From positions 2,728,001 to 2,792,000 of the forward strand of contig NZ_JQNR01000005.1 of the NCBI RefSeq assembly GCF_000745345.1: DNA of 64,000 nt. The letters are read 5' to 3'. The notes below the pieces were generated by a model that was not told the origin of the DNA, did no database searches, and saw nothing but the letters and a program-made list of their open reading frames with translations. The position numbers and the translations under genes are program-made. The stretch comes from Actinacidiphila yeochonensis CN732. Its GTDB lineage: Bacteria > Actinomycetota > Actinomycetes > Streptomycetales > Streptomycetaceae. This document shows positions 16,731 through 24,259 of the stretch, in pieces (the first letter of the stretch is position 1; each line of letters opens with the position of its first letter).

Positions 16731-17575
16731 CAGCGACCGCCCTGCTCCCCGCGCTGGACGCTGCCCATGACGACGTCGCCGGTGACGTTGCCGCCGCTCA
16801 CACCGATCTGGTCACCGTTGACCTGGCTGCCTCCGAAGGTCAAAGAGCCTCCGTGCACGGTGATGTTCGTTCCGCCTCCCTCGGTGACCCGGTTGCGGGC
16901 GATGGACGCGTCAGCGGTACCACCGGCAGGGGAGTCGCTGCCGCCGTCGCAGGACGCGGCCGCGGCGGCGGAGGCCCGCTGGGGGAGGGGCCCGTGCAGC
17001 CACGCTTCGAGGCGGTCGGTCTTCACCGCGACGTCCACCCGGTGGAACTCCTCCGGCCGCAGTCCACGGTGGCCATGGCGGACGACGCCTTCGTACACCG
17101 GCGTCGACACGCACAGGACGCAGTCGGTGGCCCGCTGTTTGAGCGCCTCGCGCAGGACATCGGCGTCGAGCAGTCGGCACGCCTGGTTCAGGTCGTGTCC
17201 GACGAGCCCGCCGACCGTCCCTTCGCGGGGATCACGGGCGACTTCCCCTGAGGCAAGGACGGTCCGCAGCCGCATCTGCGCGCTGCTCGCCGCCACCCTG
17301 TTGTAGTCGCGCAGCGCGTCCGGGGCGGTCGTCAGCAGAGCTCGCAGCAGCGCGGTCTTCGGGATGTCGGCACTGACCAGGATGATCAGACCATCCCCGC
17401 GGTCCTCCCGGTACTGCCGGTCCGGCTCGACGCCCGCTTCGGCGAGAACGTCCTCGACCACGCTGTGCAGTCCTCTACGCAGAAATGCCTGTTCGACGTC
17501 GTCCCGCTTGCTGAAACTCTCGATGTCGAGCAGCAGGATCGTTCGGTTGACGGGTTCCGTCAGGGTCAACGACAT
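16730..17575 (-). CDS. Class III nucleotide cyclase with C-terminal Gly-rich motif
   Basis: A 281-residue soluble cyclase. The catalytic signs are in order: ILLLDIESF with metal-binding Asp17, EDRGDGLIILV with the second Asp61, and VGHDLNQACRLLD holding the transition-state residues Asn130 and Arg134. No sensor or membrane domain is present. This compact single-domain form is the one seen in immune cyclases such as PycC. Base preference (C, U or A) cannot be read with confidence. After residue 200 a disordered linker leads to a Gly-rich motif (247-271, ending GVSGGNVTGDVVMGS) shared with the next protein. It is the first gene of a five-gene operon and lies 137 bp downstream of a Crp/Fnr gene, with a Crp-like site in between. 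Confidence 0.78.
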   Translation of the reverse strand: MSLTLTEPVNRTILLLDIESFSKRDDVEQAFLRRGLHSVVEDVLAEAGVEPDRQYREDRGDGLIILVSADIPKTALLRALLTTAPDALRDYNRVAASSAQMRLRTVLASGEVARDPREGTVGGLVGHDLNQACRLLDADVLREALKQRATDCVLCVSTPVYEGVVRHGHRGLRPEEFHRVDVAVKTDRLEAWLHGPLPQRASAAAAASCDGGSDSPAGGTADASIARNRVTEGGGTNITVHGGSLTFGGSQVNGDQIGVSGGNVTGDVVMGSVQRGEQGGR

Positions 17576-17649
17576 GCGTGCCTCTCGGACGGTTCGGCTC
17601 GGTCCGCAGCACTATCCCGTGAGGGTCCGACAGTGGGGGAGGAACGTCG

Positions 17650-17677
17650 TCACACCGCGTCTGTGACCGAGTACACA
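17650..17677. promoter_or_regulatory. Crp-like operator in front of the cyclase operon
   Basis: The plus strand reads TCACA-N7-TGTGA-N6-ACACA. On the minus strand, bases 17676-17663 are GTGTACTCGGTCAC, which fits the GTG-N6-GNCAC pattern I recall for Streptomyces Crp sites. The overlapping outer half adds another TCACA/TGTGA inverted repeat. It sits about 75-100 bp before the cyclase ATG and just after the Crp/Fnr gene, so it could couple cyclic-nucleotide level to operon expression. Confidence 0.55.
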
Positions 17678-17711
17678 CACGGCCGCCGCCAGCGAGCGGT
17701 CGACCGGCCGG

Positions 17712-18485
17712 CTATTCGCCTCGGCCGATCCTGCGTAGTTGATCCGGGCGAACGATGACCAGCCCTCTGCGACCGGTCCGGACGATGCCGCGTTCTCGCA
17801 GATCCTTAAGGAGCCGGGCCACCGCCTCACGGGACGCTCCGACCGAGCCCGCCAGCTCGTGCTGGCTCAACCCGCTGGTCAGTCGGACCCCTTCCGGATC
17901 CTGCTCGCCGTGCGTGCGGGCCAGATCCAGCAGAAGGATCGCCAGCCGCTCTCGTACTCCGAGAGCCCCCTGCTCCACCCGCTGCCGGTCACTCGCGCGC
18001 GTGCGGTCCGCAGTCAGGCCGAGAAGCTGGAGCGCGGTGGCCGGAGAGGCGGACAGGTGGGCCAGGAAGCGGTCGCGATCGATGACGACGGCTCCTACCT
18101 CGCCGAGCGCGGTCACCGTCGCCGCGCGGGGCCGACCGCTGACGGCGGACGCCTCACCGACGATGTCGCCAGGCCCGCGTAAGGCGAGCAGGGCCTCGTA
18201 GCCGGTGGCCGCGGTGTGGGTGACCTTGGTCCAGCCGCTGAGGATGAGGACGACATGCGTGGACGGCTCGTCCTGATGCAGCAAGGTGGACCGCGGGTCG
18301 TACTTCATGGGGTGACCGAGTTCCAACAGGGCGATGCGCTGCTGCTGTTCCAGCCGCGCGAGGAAGGGCACCTGGTCGTCCAGCCTCCCGACCCGAGCCC
18401 GGCCGGACGCAGGCGCGGAGAAGCCGGAGCCGGCCGGCGATCGTCGCCCATGCGTGGGACCGGTCGTGTCACCAGTAGGGGCCAC
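17712..18485 (-). CDS. Crp/Fnr-family transcription regulator
   Basis: A 257-residue regulator with an N-terminal cyclic-nucleotide-binding beta-roll (VVLILSGWTKVTHTAATG, then GDIVGEASAVSGRPRAATV) and a C-terminal winged helix (LTSGLSQHELAGSVGASREAVARLL as the HTH, in two parts). The RPRAATV block is the position of the phosphate-binding cassette. The Gly-Glu and Arg-Ala-Ala-Thr residues are compatible with cNMP binding but do not prove it. The frame is open far upstream. I placed the start at the GTG of 18485 because GGGGAG lies seven bases before it; a shorter start just before PFLARL is possible. It is transcribed in the same direction as the cyclase operon directly downstream. Confidence 0.82.
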   Translation of the reverse strand: MAPTGDTTGPTHGRRSPAGSGFSAPASGRARVGRLDDQVPFLARLEQQQRIALLELGHPMKYDPRSTLLHQDEPSTHVVLILSGWTKVTHTAATGYEALLALRGPGDIVGEASAVSGRPRAATVTALGEVGAVVIDRDRFLAHLSASPATALQLLGLTADRTRASDRQRVEQGALGVRERLAILLLDLARTHGEQDPEGVRLTSGLSQHELAGSVGASREAVARLLKDLRERGIVRTGRRGLVIVRPDQLRRIGRGE

Positions 18486-18752
18486 TGCGCAACTCCCCGG
18501 TTTCGGTTCTCTGTTTCGTCGATGGGAAGCCACGCCCCTCGCGCCGTGGCTCTTCAGACTAGCCAGCGGCCGCGTCATACGTCGGCTCGTACGGAATCTG
18601 GCGGCAAGGCGGTTGCCGAGTCCAAGGCAGCAACGGAGTTCGCCCGGCAGACGAAAGACAAGCGGACGGGTGGCAGTCGGCGCGATGGGAAGCCGTTCTG
18701 ACCTGTGAGCCGCCTCTGCCCGGTGTCGATGGCGGCAAGTGACAATGAAGCC

Positions 18753-19010
18753 ATGGACGAGGTTCTGAAGTTCATCCACGCACGGTATGAATGGGACAAC
18801 CATGCCTACGCCGAGGTTGCCTACCGCTTTGGTGGTGACGCCCTGCTCGACAGCCATCTGCCGATGCTCGACCTGGTTGACATGCTGGCGCGAGAGTGCG
18901 AAGCCATGGAGCCGGCAGATCCACGCGTGACCGGTCTCGCGTACGCACTCCGCGTGCTCGCGCAGTCCTACGCCGATCACCCCGACTACCGGGAGGCGTG
19001 GCGTCCGTAA
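18753..19010 (+). CDS. Small DUF6221-like protein
   Basis: An 85-residue protein that starts MDEVLKFIHARYEWD and ends LAQSYADHPDYREAWRP. The ending is typical of a small uncharacterised actinomycete family (DUF6221), and the start resembles that family's MDELVRFL. The central part that usually carries a PWR motif is missing, so this may be a shortened member. No membrane or catalytic feature is visible. ATGs at 18705 and 18729 are alternative starts. It is divergent from the Crp/Fnr gene. Confidence 0.6.
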   Translation: MDEVLKFIHARYEWDNHAYAEVAYRFGGDALLDSHLPMLDLVDMLARECEAMEPADPRVTGLAYALRVLAQSYADHPDYREAWRP

Positions 19011-19366
19011 GATCTGATCCAACGGGCATGTCTGACTTGTCTGTCCAGGGGTGTTGGGTACGGCGCTCGACAGCCGGTGGTCACCAGCCTGCTCCTGCAA
19101 CTGCTGTACCGCAGGGGGATTTGCGTCTGGCGCGAGTGCAGCGCGGGACTCGCCGAGGCGGCTGACGCATCGGTCGGCGCGGAGCCGCTCGTTCACGTCC
19201 GGTGCGTGCGTCGAGCGCTATTCGGCATGCTCCGTTCACGGCTCTGGCCCGTAGGTGGGCGTTGGCCAGGACCATCGTCACGAAGTAGCCGGAGCGGGCC
19301 GGGCTGCCGCTCATCGCTTTACCTGCCTGCTCGACGGTTCGGCTCGTGCGGTCGACGTGACGGAAG

Positions 19367-19476
19367 CCGTGGGGCGTCTTCGGCGAACGCGCCGCCGCCG
19401 AACTCAAAGAGCGCTGGCGCGCCTTCAAGCCCATCATGCTCAGCCCCTGTCGTATCGGCGACATCACCCGGTGCTG
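19367..19476 (+). pseudogene. Transposase C-terminal remnant (IS5/DDE type)
   Basis: About 36 codons read GVFGERAAAELKERWRAF and then LSPCRIGDITR. This resembles the end of DDE_Tnp_4-type transposases (a GERGNALLK-like motif followed by a SPGRIG-like motif). No start, no catalytic core and no terminal repeats remain. It marks an old insertion in the scarred stretch downstream of the DUF6221-like gene. Confidence 0.5.
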
Positions 19477-19526
19477 GGCGCGTCCTCAGCGGAGCCTGAA
19501 AATGATCAGCGTTGAGAAATCTCCCT

Positions 19527-19656
19527 TGCTATGTGATCTATGTTCGTGCGATGCATTATGGGCCGAAGGGGCGGACGTGGAGCCGTCTGACTGAAGTGGC
19601 TCACGTTCGACCTGAACGGAGACGTTCCGGCGGCCTCGGTGCGCTCCGCTTGACGC
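19527..19656 (+). pseudogene. Decayed 3'-end copy of the OGG-fold gene
   Basis: This stretch aligns closely, base for base, with 20545-20675, the last 40 or so codons of the intact OGG-fold gene (both contain GACGTGGAGCCGTCT and GGCTCA, and end in TGACGC). A missing base near 19560 shifts the frame, and stops follow. It is therefore the tail of a former second copy, in the same orientation, about 1 kb upstream. Confidence 0.8.
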
Positions 19657-19802
19657 CGTGGGTGCTGGTCGATGTGACTCAGCCGTGACCACTGCTGGGG
19701 AGTCGCGTTCGGCCGCGTAGGGGTGGGGGCAGCAAATAACCCGACACGCAGCATTTCTGCTGAAAGCGGGGTCTCACGGCACTTGCACACCTGAGTGCGG
19801 AA

Positions 19803-19844
19803 GTGCCCCCGGCAGGATTCGAACTTGCGCACACGACTCCGGAG
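19803..19844 (-). other. tRNA-Arg 3'-half remnant, probable attachment-site scar
   Basis: On the minus strand this reads from CTCCGGAG (the anticodon loop of a CCG tRNA-Arg) through GTTCGAATCCTGCC to GGGGGCAC, that is, the 3' half of a tRNA gene with its T arm and acceptor strand. The 5' half is absent, and the T stem has one mismatch. Such half copies are left when tRNA-targeting integrases insert elements, so I read it as an att remnant rather than a working tRNA. Confidence 0.7.
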
Positions 19845-19875
19845 GTGGGAGAAGCCGTTGTGCTGGGAGGGGCAT

Positions 19876-19941
19876 TGAGGTTTTCTCAGCGAAATGATCT
19901 TCGCGAATCGTCGCGAAGATCATTTCGCTGAGAAAACCTCA
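19876..19941. repeat. Perfect 31-bp inverted repeat with a 4-base loop
   Basis: The arm, starting TGAGGTTTTCTCAGCGAAAT, pairs perfectly over 31 bp with the downstream arm across the loop ATCG. It is less GC-rich than its surroundings. It ends 31 bp before the GTG of the OGG-fold gene. It could be a transcription terminator or attenuator, a protein-binding site, or an end structure of a mobile element. Confidence 0.9.
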
Positions 19942-19972
19942 CTGACATGGATTCCTCGGCATACTGGCACCT

Positions 19973-20671
19973 GTGGATGATGTGGCAAGAGGTGTGGCTG
20001 AACGGCTGCGGCCCGCCGTTGAAGCGAACGGTCACAGGCGGCAGAAGGCGGTGCTCTTCCGGCCCGATGTCTGGCGGCCGCGGTTGGAGCCGCATGGCGT
20101 GAGTGCTGTGTTGCAGCGGGGTACGGCCGGGCCCACGGCCAAGGAGCGGTTGATCGGCCGCCAGGATCTCGCTCTTCTCAGAGATGAGGCCGGTACTGAT
20201 CCTGGCGGGCTTCGGCAGGTATTCGTCGCCGTCATGATCTGGGGTTCGGGAACCTCCAACGGACGTGGTCCGCGTTACACCGAAGCGGCGCTGGGCGATC
20301 CGCACCTCACCGATGTCCTGTCCCGTACGGCTGACCTGGTGTGGAACGGTGACCTTGCTTCCGCGTACAGGCAGTTCCGGGTGGCTGGGGTTGGGCGATC
20401 GTTCTTCACCAAGTGGTTTGCAGCTGTGGACGACGAGTCCACAGACGAACGTGCCTTGATATTGGACAGCCGTGTCTTCCGAACCCTCAACGCGCTCGGA
20501 TGGGTGAGCTACGAGGCGGCAGGAACCCGGCACTGGCCCACTCGCTATGTGACCTACGTGCGTGCAATGCACTCATGGGCTGCGGAGTTGGACGTGGAGC
20601 CGTCTTGGCTGGAGTGGCTCATGTTCGACTTGAGCGGAGACATTCCGGCGGTCTTGGAGCGCTCCGAGTGA
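19973..20671 (+). CDS. 8-oxoguanine DNA glycosylase OGG-fold protein
   Basis: A 232-residue protein. The central part, VFVAVMIWGSGTSNGRGPRY, followed by LASAYRQFRVAGVGRSFFTK, ALILDSRVFRTLNALG and RYVTYVRAMHSWA, matches my recollection of an actinomycete family annotated as OGG-fold (HhH-GPD-like) proteins. These are related by fold to base-excision glycosylases but are not shown to act on 8-oxoguanine. The GVGRSFFTKW segment sits where the helix-hairpin-helix would be, and the Asp of ILDSRV is a candidate for the conserved catalytic Asp. No clear ribosome site precedes the GTG at 19973, so the start is uncertain. It is flanked by a giant hairpin, a tRNA remnant and a decayed copy of itself. 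Confidence 0.65.
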   Translation: MDDVARGVAERLRPAVEANGHRRQKAVLFRPDVWRPRLEPHGVSAVLQRGTAGPTAKERLIGRQDLALLRDEAGTDPGGLRQVFVAVMIWGSGTSNGRGPRYTEAALGDPHLTDVLSRTADLVWNGDLASAYRQFRVAGVGRSFFTKWFAAVDDESTDERALILDSRVFRTLNALGWVSYEAAGTRHWPTRYVTYVRAMHSWAAELDVEPSWLEWLMFDLSGDIPAVLERSE

Positions 20672-20820
20672 CGCGTGCATGTTGACGACGGAGCGACTCC
20701 ACCGTCAACGCGTCACAGACACGGCGGGGAGGCGCGCGTCAACCCCAGGAACAACGCGCTATGACAATGCGATCATTGTCAGATGGCTGCCGCAGACCGC
20801 TCCGGGCTGCACATAGACAA

Positions 20821-20858
20821 AGACCCCGCCGTCAGCGTTTCGGCTGGTGGCGGGGTCT
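20821..20858 (+). terminator. Terminator hairpin after the OGG-fold gene
   Basis: AGACCCCGCC pairs with GGCGGGGTCT around an 18-base loop. It lies 150 bp after the OGG-fold stop. A related, weaker sequence with GCGGGGTCT lies at 19767-19776 after the decayed copy, which supports duplication of the whole unit. Confidence 0.6.
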
Positions 20859-20861
20859 GTC

Positions 20862-20887
20862 GGCACTTCTTGCGAAGTGCCCCCGGC
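20862..20887. other. Hairpin plus acceptor-end remnant of a tRNA
   Basis: GGCACTTC and GAAGTGCC pair across TTGC, and the right arm runs into GTGCCCCCGGC, the last bases of the same tRNA-Arg end seen at 19803. Only about 11 bases of tRNA sequence are left. The order (GGGGTCT, CGGCACTT, GAAGTGCCCCCGGC) mirrors 19767-19813, so this is a second att-like scar. Confidence 0.5.
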
Positions 20888-21061
20888 GCGGCACCCGGAA
20901 CATGGGAACGGATGAATTCCGACCGCCAAACATTGGAGATTGTTGAGACTGTTCACTTGGAGCGATAGCCCGTGTCTGCACTGACCCGGGATAGCCTTCG
21001 CTCGCTGCGACGATGGGCAGCAGAGTTCGCCTACCAGATCACTTGTGACGGGCGAAGTGAC

Positions 21062-21083
21062 GGCTGAGCGCCGCCGCTCAGCC
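21062..21083. terminator. Short GC-rich hairpin
   Basis: GGCTGAGCG pairs perfectly with CGCTCAGCC across CCGC. It follows a run of short remnant frames and may have ended one of them. No T tract follows. Confidence 0.4.
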
Positions 21084-21524
21084 GCGCCGTCGGAACCTCG
21101 GCCGCCGCCGCCGTGGCGGTGACGGACGGGCCGCCGGAGCGGGGTGCCAGGGGGCCTCTGCGAGCAGGCGTCGGTGGCGGAACTGCCGGGGAAAGTAGAC
21201 GATCGCGGCGACGTCGACGGTCGCCAGGTCTACGGGGACCGCGGCGCCGGGCGTAGCGGGGCTGTGCCAGGTGGAGCTGAACGCGGCGGCCGGCGAGACG
21301 GTAACTGCGGCGCGGCGCGCGGCGGAACGAGGCCAACGAGGCCGCCCCGCCCGAGCCGGGGAAGCGACGCCCTCGGCCCGGGACATCGCGCGGGTTCGGA
21401 ACCCTTCTCTGAACTCGCGGGTTGGCCGGCCGATGAAGGGGTTGAGTCAACTTCCAACGTCTCCCCATATGTCAGAGAGGAGGACTATCGTCGCTCCAGC
21501 TAGCGCACAAGGGGGGAGATTCAA

Positions 21525-23738
21525 ATGGATGACGACCCGAGCGGCCCGGAGGACAACGAGTCGGTGGAGGGCGACGCCGCGTCTGAAGCCAGCCGTCGCA
21601 ACCCTTCCCCGGTCGCACACTCTGCGGTGTCGGTCGCCGTGAGGACCATCGCCGACAGCCCCGCCTTCAAGGACGTGGGCAAGCATATGGCTGCCGCCCA
21701 GGCCAGCTCTCTCGGCGCCATCGCCGACCGCTTCGCCGCCGAGCAGAGGTCAGCGCTCGGCGCGCTCTCGGCGCAGATCGCTGCCACTCAGACGCAATCA
21801 CTCAGCGCTATCGCGGCGAGGATCGTCGCCGACAGCCCCGCCTTCAGGGACGTGGGCAAGCATATGGCTGCCGCCCAGGCCAGCTCTCTCGGCGCCATCG
21901 CCGACCGCTTCGCCGCCGAGCAGAGGTCAGCGCTCGGCGCGCTCTCGGCGCAGATCGCTGCCACTCAGACGCAATCACTCAGCGCTATCGCGGCGAGGAT
22001 CGTCGCCGACAGCCCCGCCTTCAGGGACGTGGGCAAGCATATGGCTGCCGCCCAGGCCAGCTCTCTCGGCGCCATCGCCGACCGCTTCGCCGCCGAGCAG
22101 AGGTCAGCGCTCGGCGCGCTCTCGGCGCAGATCGCTGCCACTCAGACGCAATCACTCAGCGCTATCGCGGCGAGGATCGTCGCCGACAGCCCCGCCTTCA
22201 GGGACGTGGGCAAGCATATGGCTGCCGCCCAGGCCAGCTCTCTCGGCGCCATCGCCGACCGCTTCGCCGCCGAGCAGAGGTCAGCGCTCGGCGCGCTCTC
22301 GGCGCAGATCGCTGCCACTCAGACGCAATCACTCAGCGCTATCGCGGCGAGGATCGTCGCCGACAGCCCCGCCTTCAGGGACGTGGGCAAGCATATGGCT
22401 GCCGCCCAGGCCAGCTCTCTCGGCGCCATCGCCGACCGCTTCGCCGCCGAGCAGAGGTCAGCGCTCGGCGCGCTCTCGGCGCAGATCGCTGCCACTCAGA
22501 CGCAATCACTCAGCGCTATCGCGGCGAGGATCGTCGCCGACAGCCCCGCCTCCAACGGACTCGCGAAGCGGTTGGAGGCGTCTCGTGTGGCTGTGCTGGG
22601 GGAGTTGACCCTCCGTGCCTCGGAGATGGTCGGAACTTCCTCCCTCGCGAGTGTGGTGGCAGAATTCGCCCGTCGATATGAGTCGTGGAACTCTTTCGCG
22701 GGAAGCACGTTGCAGGCTCTCGGATCTCTGCGGCCTGATGCAGGAGAGGCAGCGCGGACAACGTTGGGATCTGCGGCGGTTGCGAGTCTGACTGGGCTTG
22801 ATCGATATACACCTGGTCCTGCGCGGTTGGCTCAATTTGCGGCGACTTCCCATCTTGCCGAGCAGACCGTGGGACCGGGCGCTTTGACAAGTTGGCGAGC
22901 TTCACTGGAGTCGAACCGCCGGGTGTCTATGCTGCGTGCACAAGGCCCTTCGACCGCTTTGGATCATCTCTCTGACCTGGCTCGGAATCAGACGGATCTC
23001 ACTTCTTGGGTCGTCCAGCAAAAGTCGGGGCACAGACTTCTTAGCGACCTCAGTGGTCGGCCCGTGCTGGCTTGGCGGGATCGCCTTGCGCAGACCATCC
23101 CTGACAGCACGGAGATCGAAGCCGGAGCCGTGCTAGTGGCCGGGCAGGCCACCCTGGGCCTGGTGGGTGGTGACCTGCTCACATCGGTGGCGTGGGACGA
23201 CGACATCTCCGAGGAGGCGAACGAGCGCGTTGAAGGCATGGTCCTCGCTCCTTGGGAGGAAGCTCGCGTCAACGTGTTCCGAGACCTGTATGCGGTGCTT
23301 GCTTCCCTCGATCCGACGGTGCCCGAGCTCCTGGACGGTGCGTGGGATGAAGTCGACCGGGCGGGGCCGGCTGCCGCGGTGAAGGCCGCCAACTGTGTGA
23401 TCGAGGTCGTGGATCGGACATTCAGGGCAGCAGCTCCAGACGACAAGGTCCGGGAATGGCACGAGGAAGGAAGGCGCCCGAAGGCCGAATGGGAAGGGGA
23501 GTCACGGCCACCTCACGCTCTGCGCGCTAAGTATCTTGCTCGGAATCTGGGTGACGACCGGGAACTGATCGAAGCCCAGGCCGACGCGTTTGCCGTCATG
23601 TCACGGCGGATTCGTAAACCCGTGCAGAAGATCAAGCACGCGTCGCGGGGCGACATAACGAAGGTCAAGGCGCTTCTCCTCTCCGCCGAGTATCTGTTGG
23701 TGAGTCTCCTTCTGGGGGGCGAAGATGGTGACCGGTGA
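21525..23738 (+). CDS. Repeat-containing protein of unknown function with a possible nuclease-associated C-terminal domain
   Basis: A 737-residue protein. Residues 44-338 consist of five 59-residue units (DSPAFRDVGKHMAAAQASSL..., ...TQTQSLSAIAARIVA), helical and Ala-rich, almost identical even in DNA and likely to form a coiled or stacked helical rod. The last 170 or so residues (WEEARVNVFRDLYAVLASLD, LLDGAWDEVDRAGPAAAVKA, HALRAKYLARNL, HASRGDITKVKALLLSAEYL) are helical and remind me of the predicted pPIWI-associating nuclease / abortive-infection type helical domains, but I cannot confirm this. No signal peptide or membrane helix is seen. The ATG has GGGGGGAG six bases before it. It stands alone in an accessory stretch next to the OGG-fold locus. 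Confidence 0.7.
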   Translation: MDDDPSGPEDNESVEGDAASEASRRNPSPVAHSAVSVAVRTIADSPAFKDVGKHMAAAQASSLGAIADRFAAEQRSALGALSAQIAATQTQSLSAIAARIVADSPAFRDVGKHMAAAQASSLGAIADRFAAEQRSALGALSAQIAATQTQSLSAIAARIVADSPAFRDVGKHMAAAQASSLGAIADRFAAEQRSALGALSAQIAATQTQSLSAIAARIVADSPAFRDVGKHMAAAQASSLGAIADRFAAEQRSALGALSAQIAATQTQSLSAIAARIVADSPAFRDVGKHMAAAQASSLGAIADRFAAEQRSALGALSAQIAATQTQSLSAIAARIVADSPASNGLAKRLEASRVAVLGELTLRASEMVGTSSLASVVAEFARRYESWNSFAGSTLQALGSLRPDAGEAARTTLGSAAVASLTGLDRYTPGPARLAQFAATSHLAEQTVGPGALTSWRASLESNRRVSMLRAQGPSTALDHLSDLARNQTDLTSWVVQQKSGHRLLSDLSGRPVLAWRDRLAQTIPDSTEIEAGAVLVAGQATLGLVGGDLLTSVAWDDDISEEANERVEGMVLAPWEEARVNVFRDLYAVLASLDPTVPELLDGAWDEVDRAGPAAAVKAANCVIEVVDRTFRAAAPDDKVREWHEEGRRPKAEWEGESRPPHALRAKYLARNLGDDRELIEAQADAFAVMSRRIRKPVQKIKHASRGDITKVKALLLSAEYLLVSLLLGGEDGDR
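21654..22538 (+). repeat. Five tandem 177-bp repeats inside a coding region
   Basis: Units start at 21654, 21831, 22008, 22185 and 22362. They are in frame and nearly identical; the first differs by AAG for AGG. A sixth partial start is at 22539. Silent sites are also conserved, so the array was amplified or homogenised recently. Confidence 0.95.
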
Positions 23739-24259
23739 GATCGCCGAGCTTCAGAAGCACTGGGTTTCTTCTGCTTGATTTGATCACTGCGTCTCATCGG
23801 TCCCAGCGGTTGTTCTGCCATGGCAGCTCGCCTGGGGGCGCCGAGCGCGTCGTCAGCGCATACTTCGTGCTCAGCGTCCGTCTCCGTGTTACTGGATTCG
23901 GGGGCGACACCGCGGAGCCGCGACAGGGAGCCAGGACCGGACGCGGCGGGGGCAATCACCGGCCCGCCAACACGGCCCGGCTCCAGCGAGCAAAGGGCCA
24001 TCTGTTCGTGCTGGCGGGGCCGGATGCGGGCCTTGATTCAGTCCCGCAGGTGCCGCCAGTGCGTCACTCCGCTGCTGCCGATCGTCCCCAGCCGGCACGT
24101 GCACAACGTCACGCGTGCGCCGGGCGTGGATGAACCCGCGCTGAGCCGCGCGGTCATCCGCCGGCAGCTGACTGGGGCCTGTCGACGGCCCGCCCGTCAG
24201 GTCGAGGTTCTCGTGGTTGGAGGGCCGTGCGGGCGGCGTGACTGTTAAGCCGGTCCGTG
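23739..24259. other. Intergenic region, nothing convincing
   Basis: About 520 bp between the repeat protein and the end of the lanthipeptide cluster. Frames are open on both strands, but none has a ribosome site, a family pattern or steady third-position bias. No hairpin stood out. It probably holds decayed sequence and the cluster's terminator. Confidence 0.4.

Larger units (their letters stand above)
20672..21524. other. Intergenic, remnant-rich region
   Basis: About 850 bp without a gene I can defend. It holds a terminator (20821-20858), a short hairpin (20862-20881), a tRNA-end remnant, and a hairpin at 21062-21083. A short frame at 20972-21067 (GTG start, 31 residues) has no family look. 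A minus-strand frame at 21078-21386 (102 residues) has good third-position GC but no ribosome site and no family I recognise. Confidence 0.45.

Noticed and set aside
19803..19844. A working tRNA-Arg gene
   Set aside because: Only the 3' half is present and the T stem is mismatched; the D arm and 5' acceptor strand are missing.
21078..21386. A 102-residue minus-strand frame with good third-position GC
   Set aside because: No ribosome site, no recognisable family and overlap with a hairpin; kept only as a note in the intergenic entry.
21654..22538. Regular repeats that could suggest a CRISPR array
   Set aside because: The 177-bp units have no spacers, are in frame with a protein and are translated into a repeated peptide.
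23735..24248. Two plus-strand frames after the repeat protein
   Set aside because: Neither has a ribosome site or steady codon bias, and their peptides look like shifted or decayed sequence.
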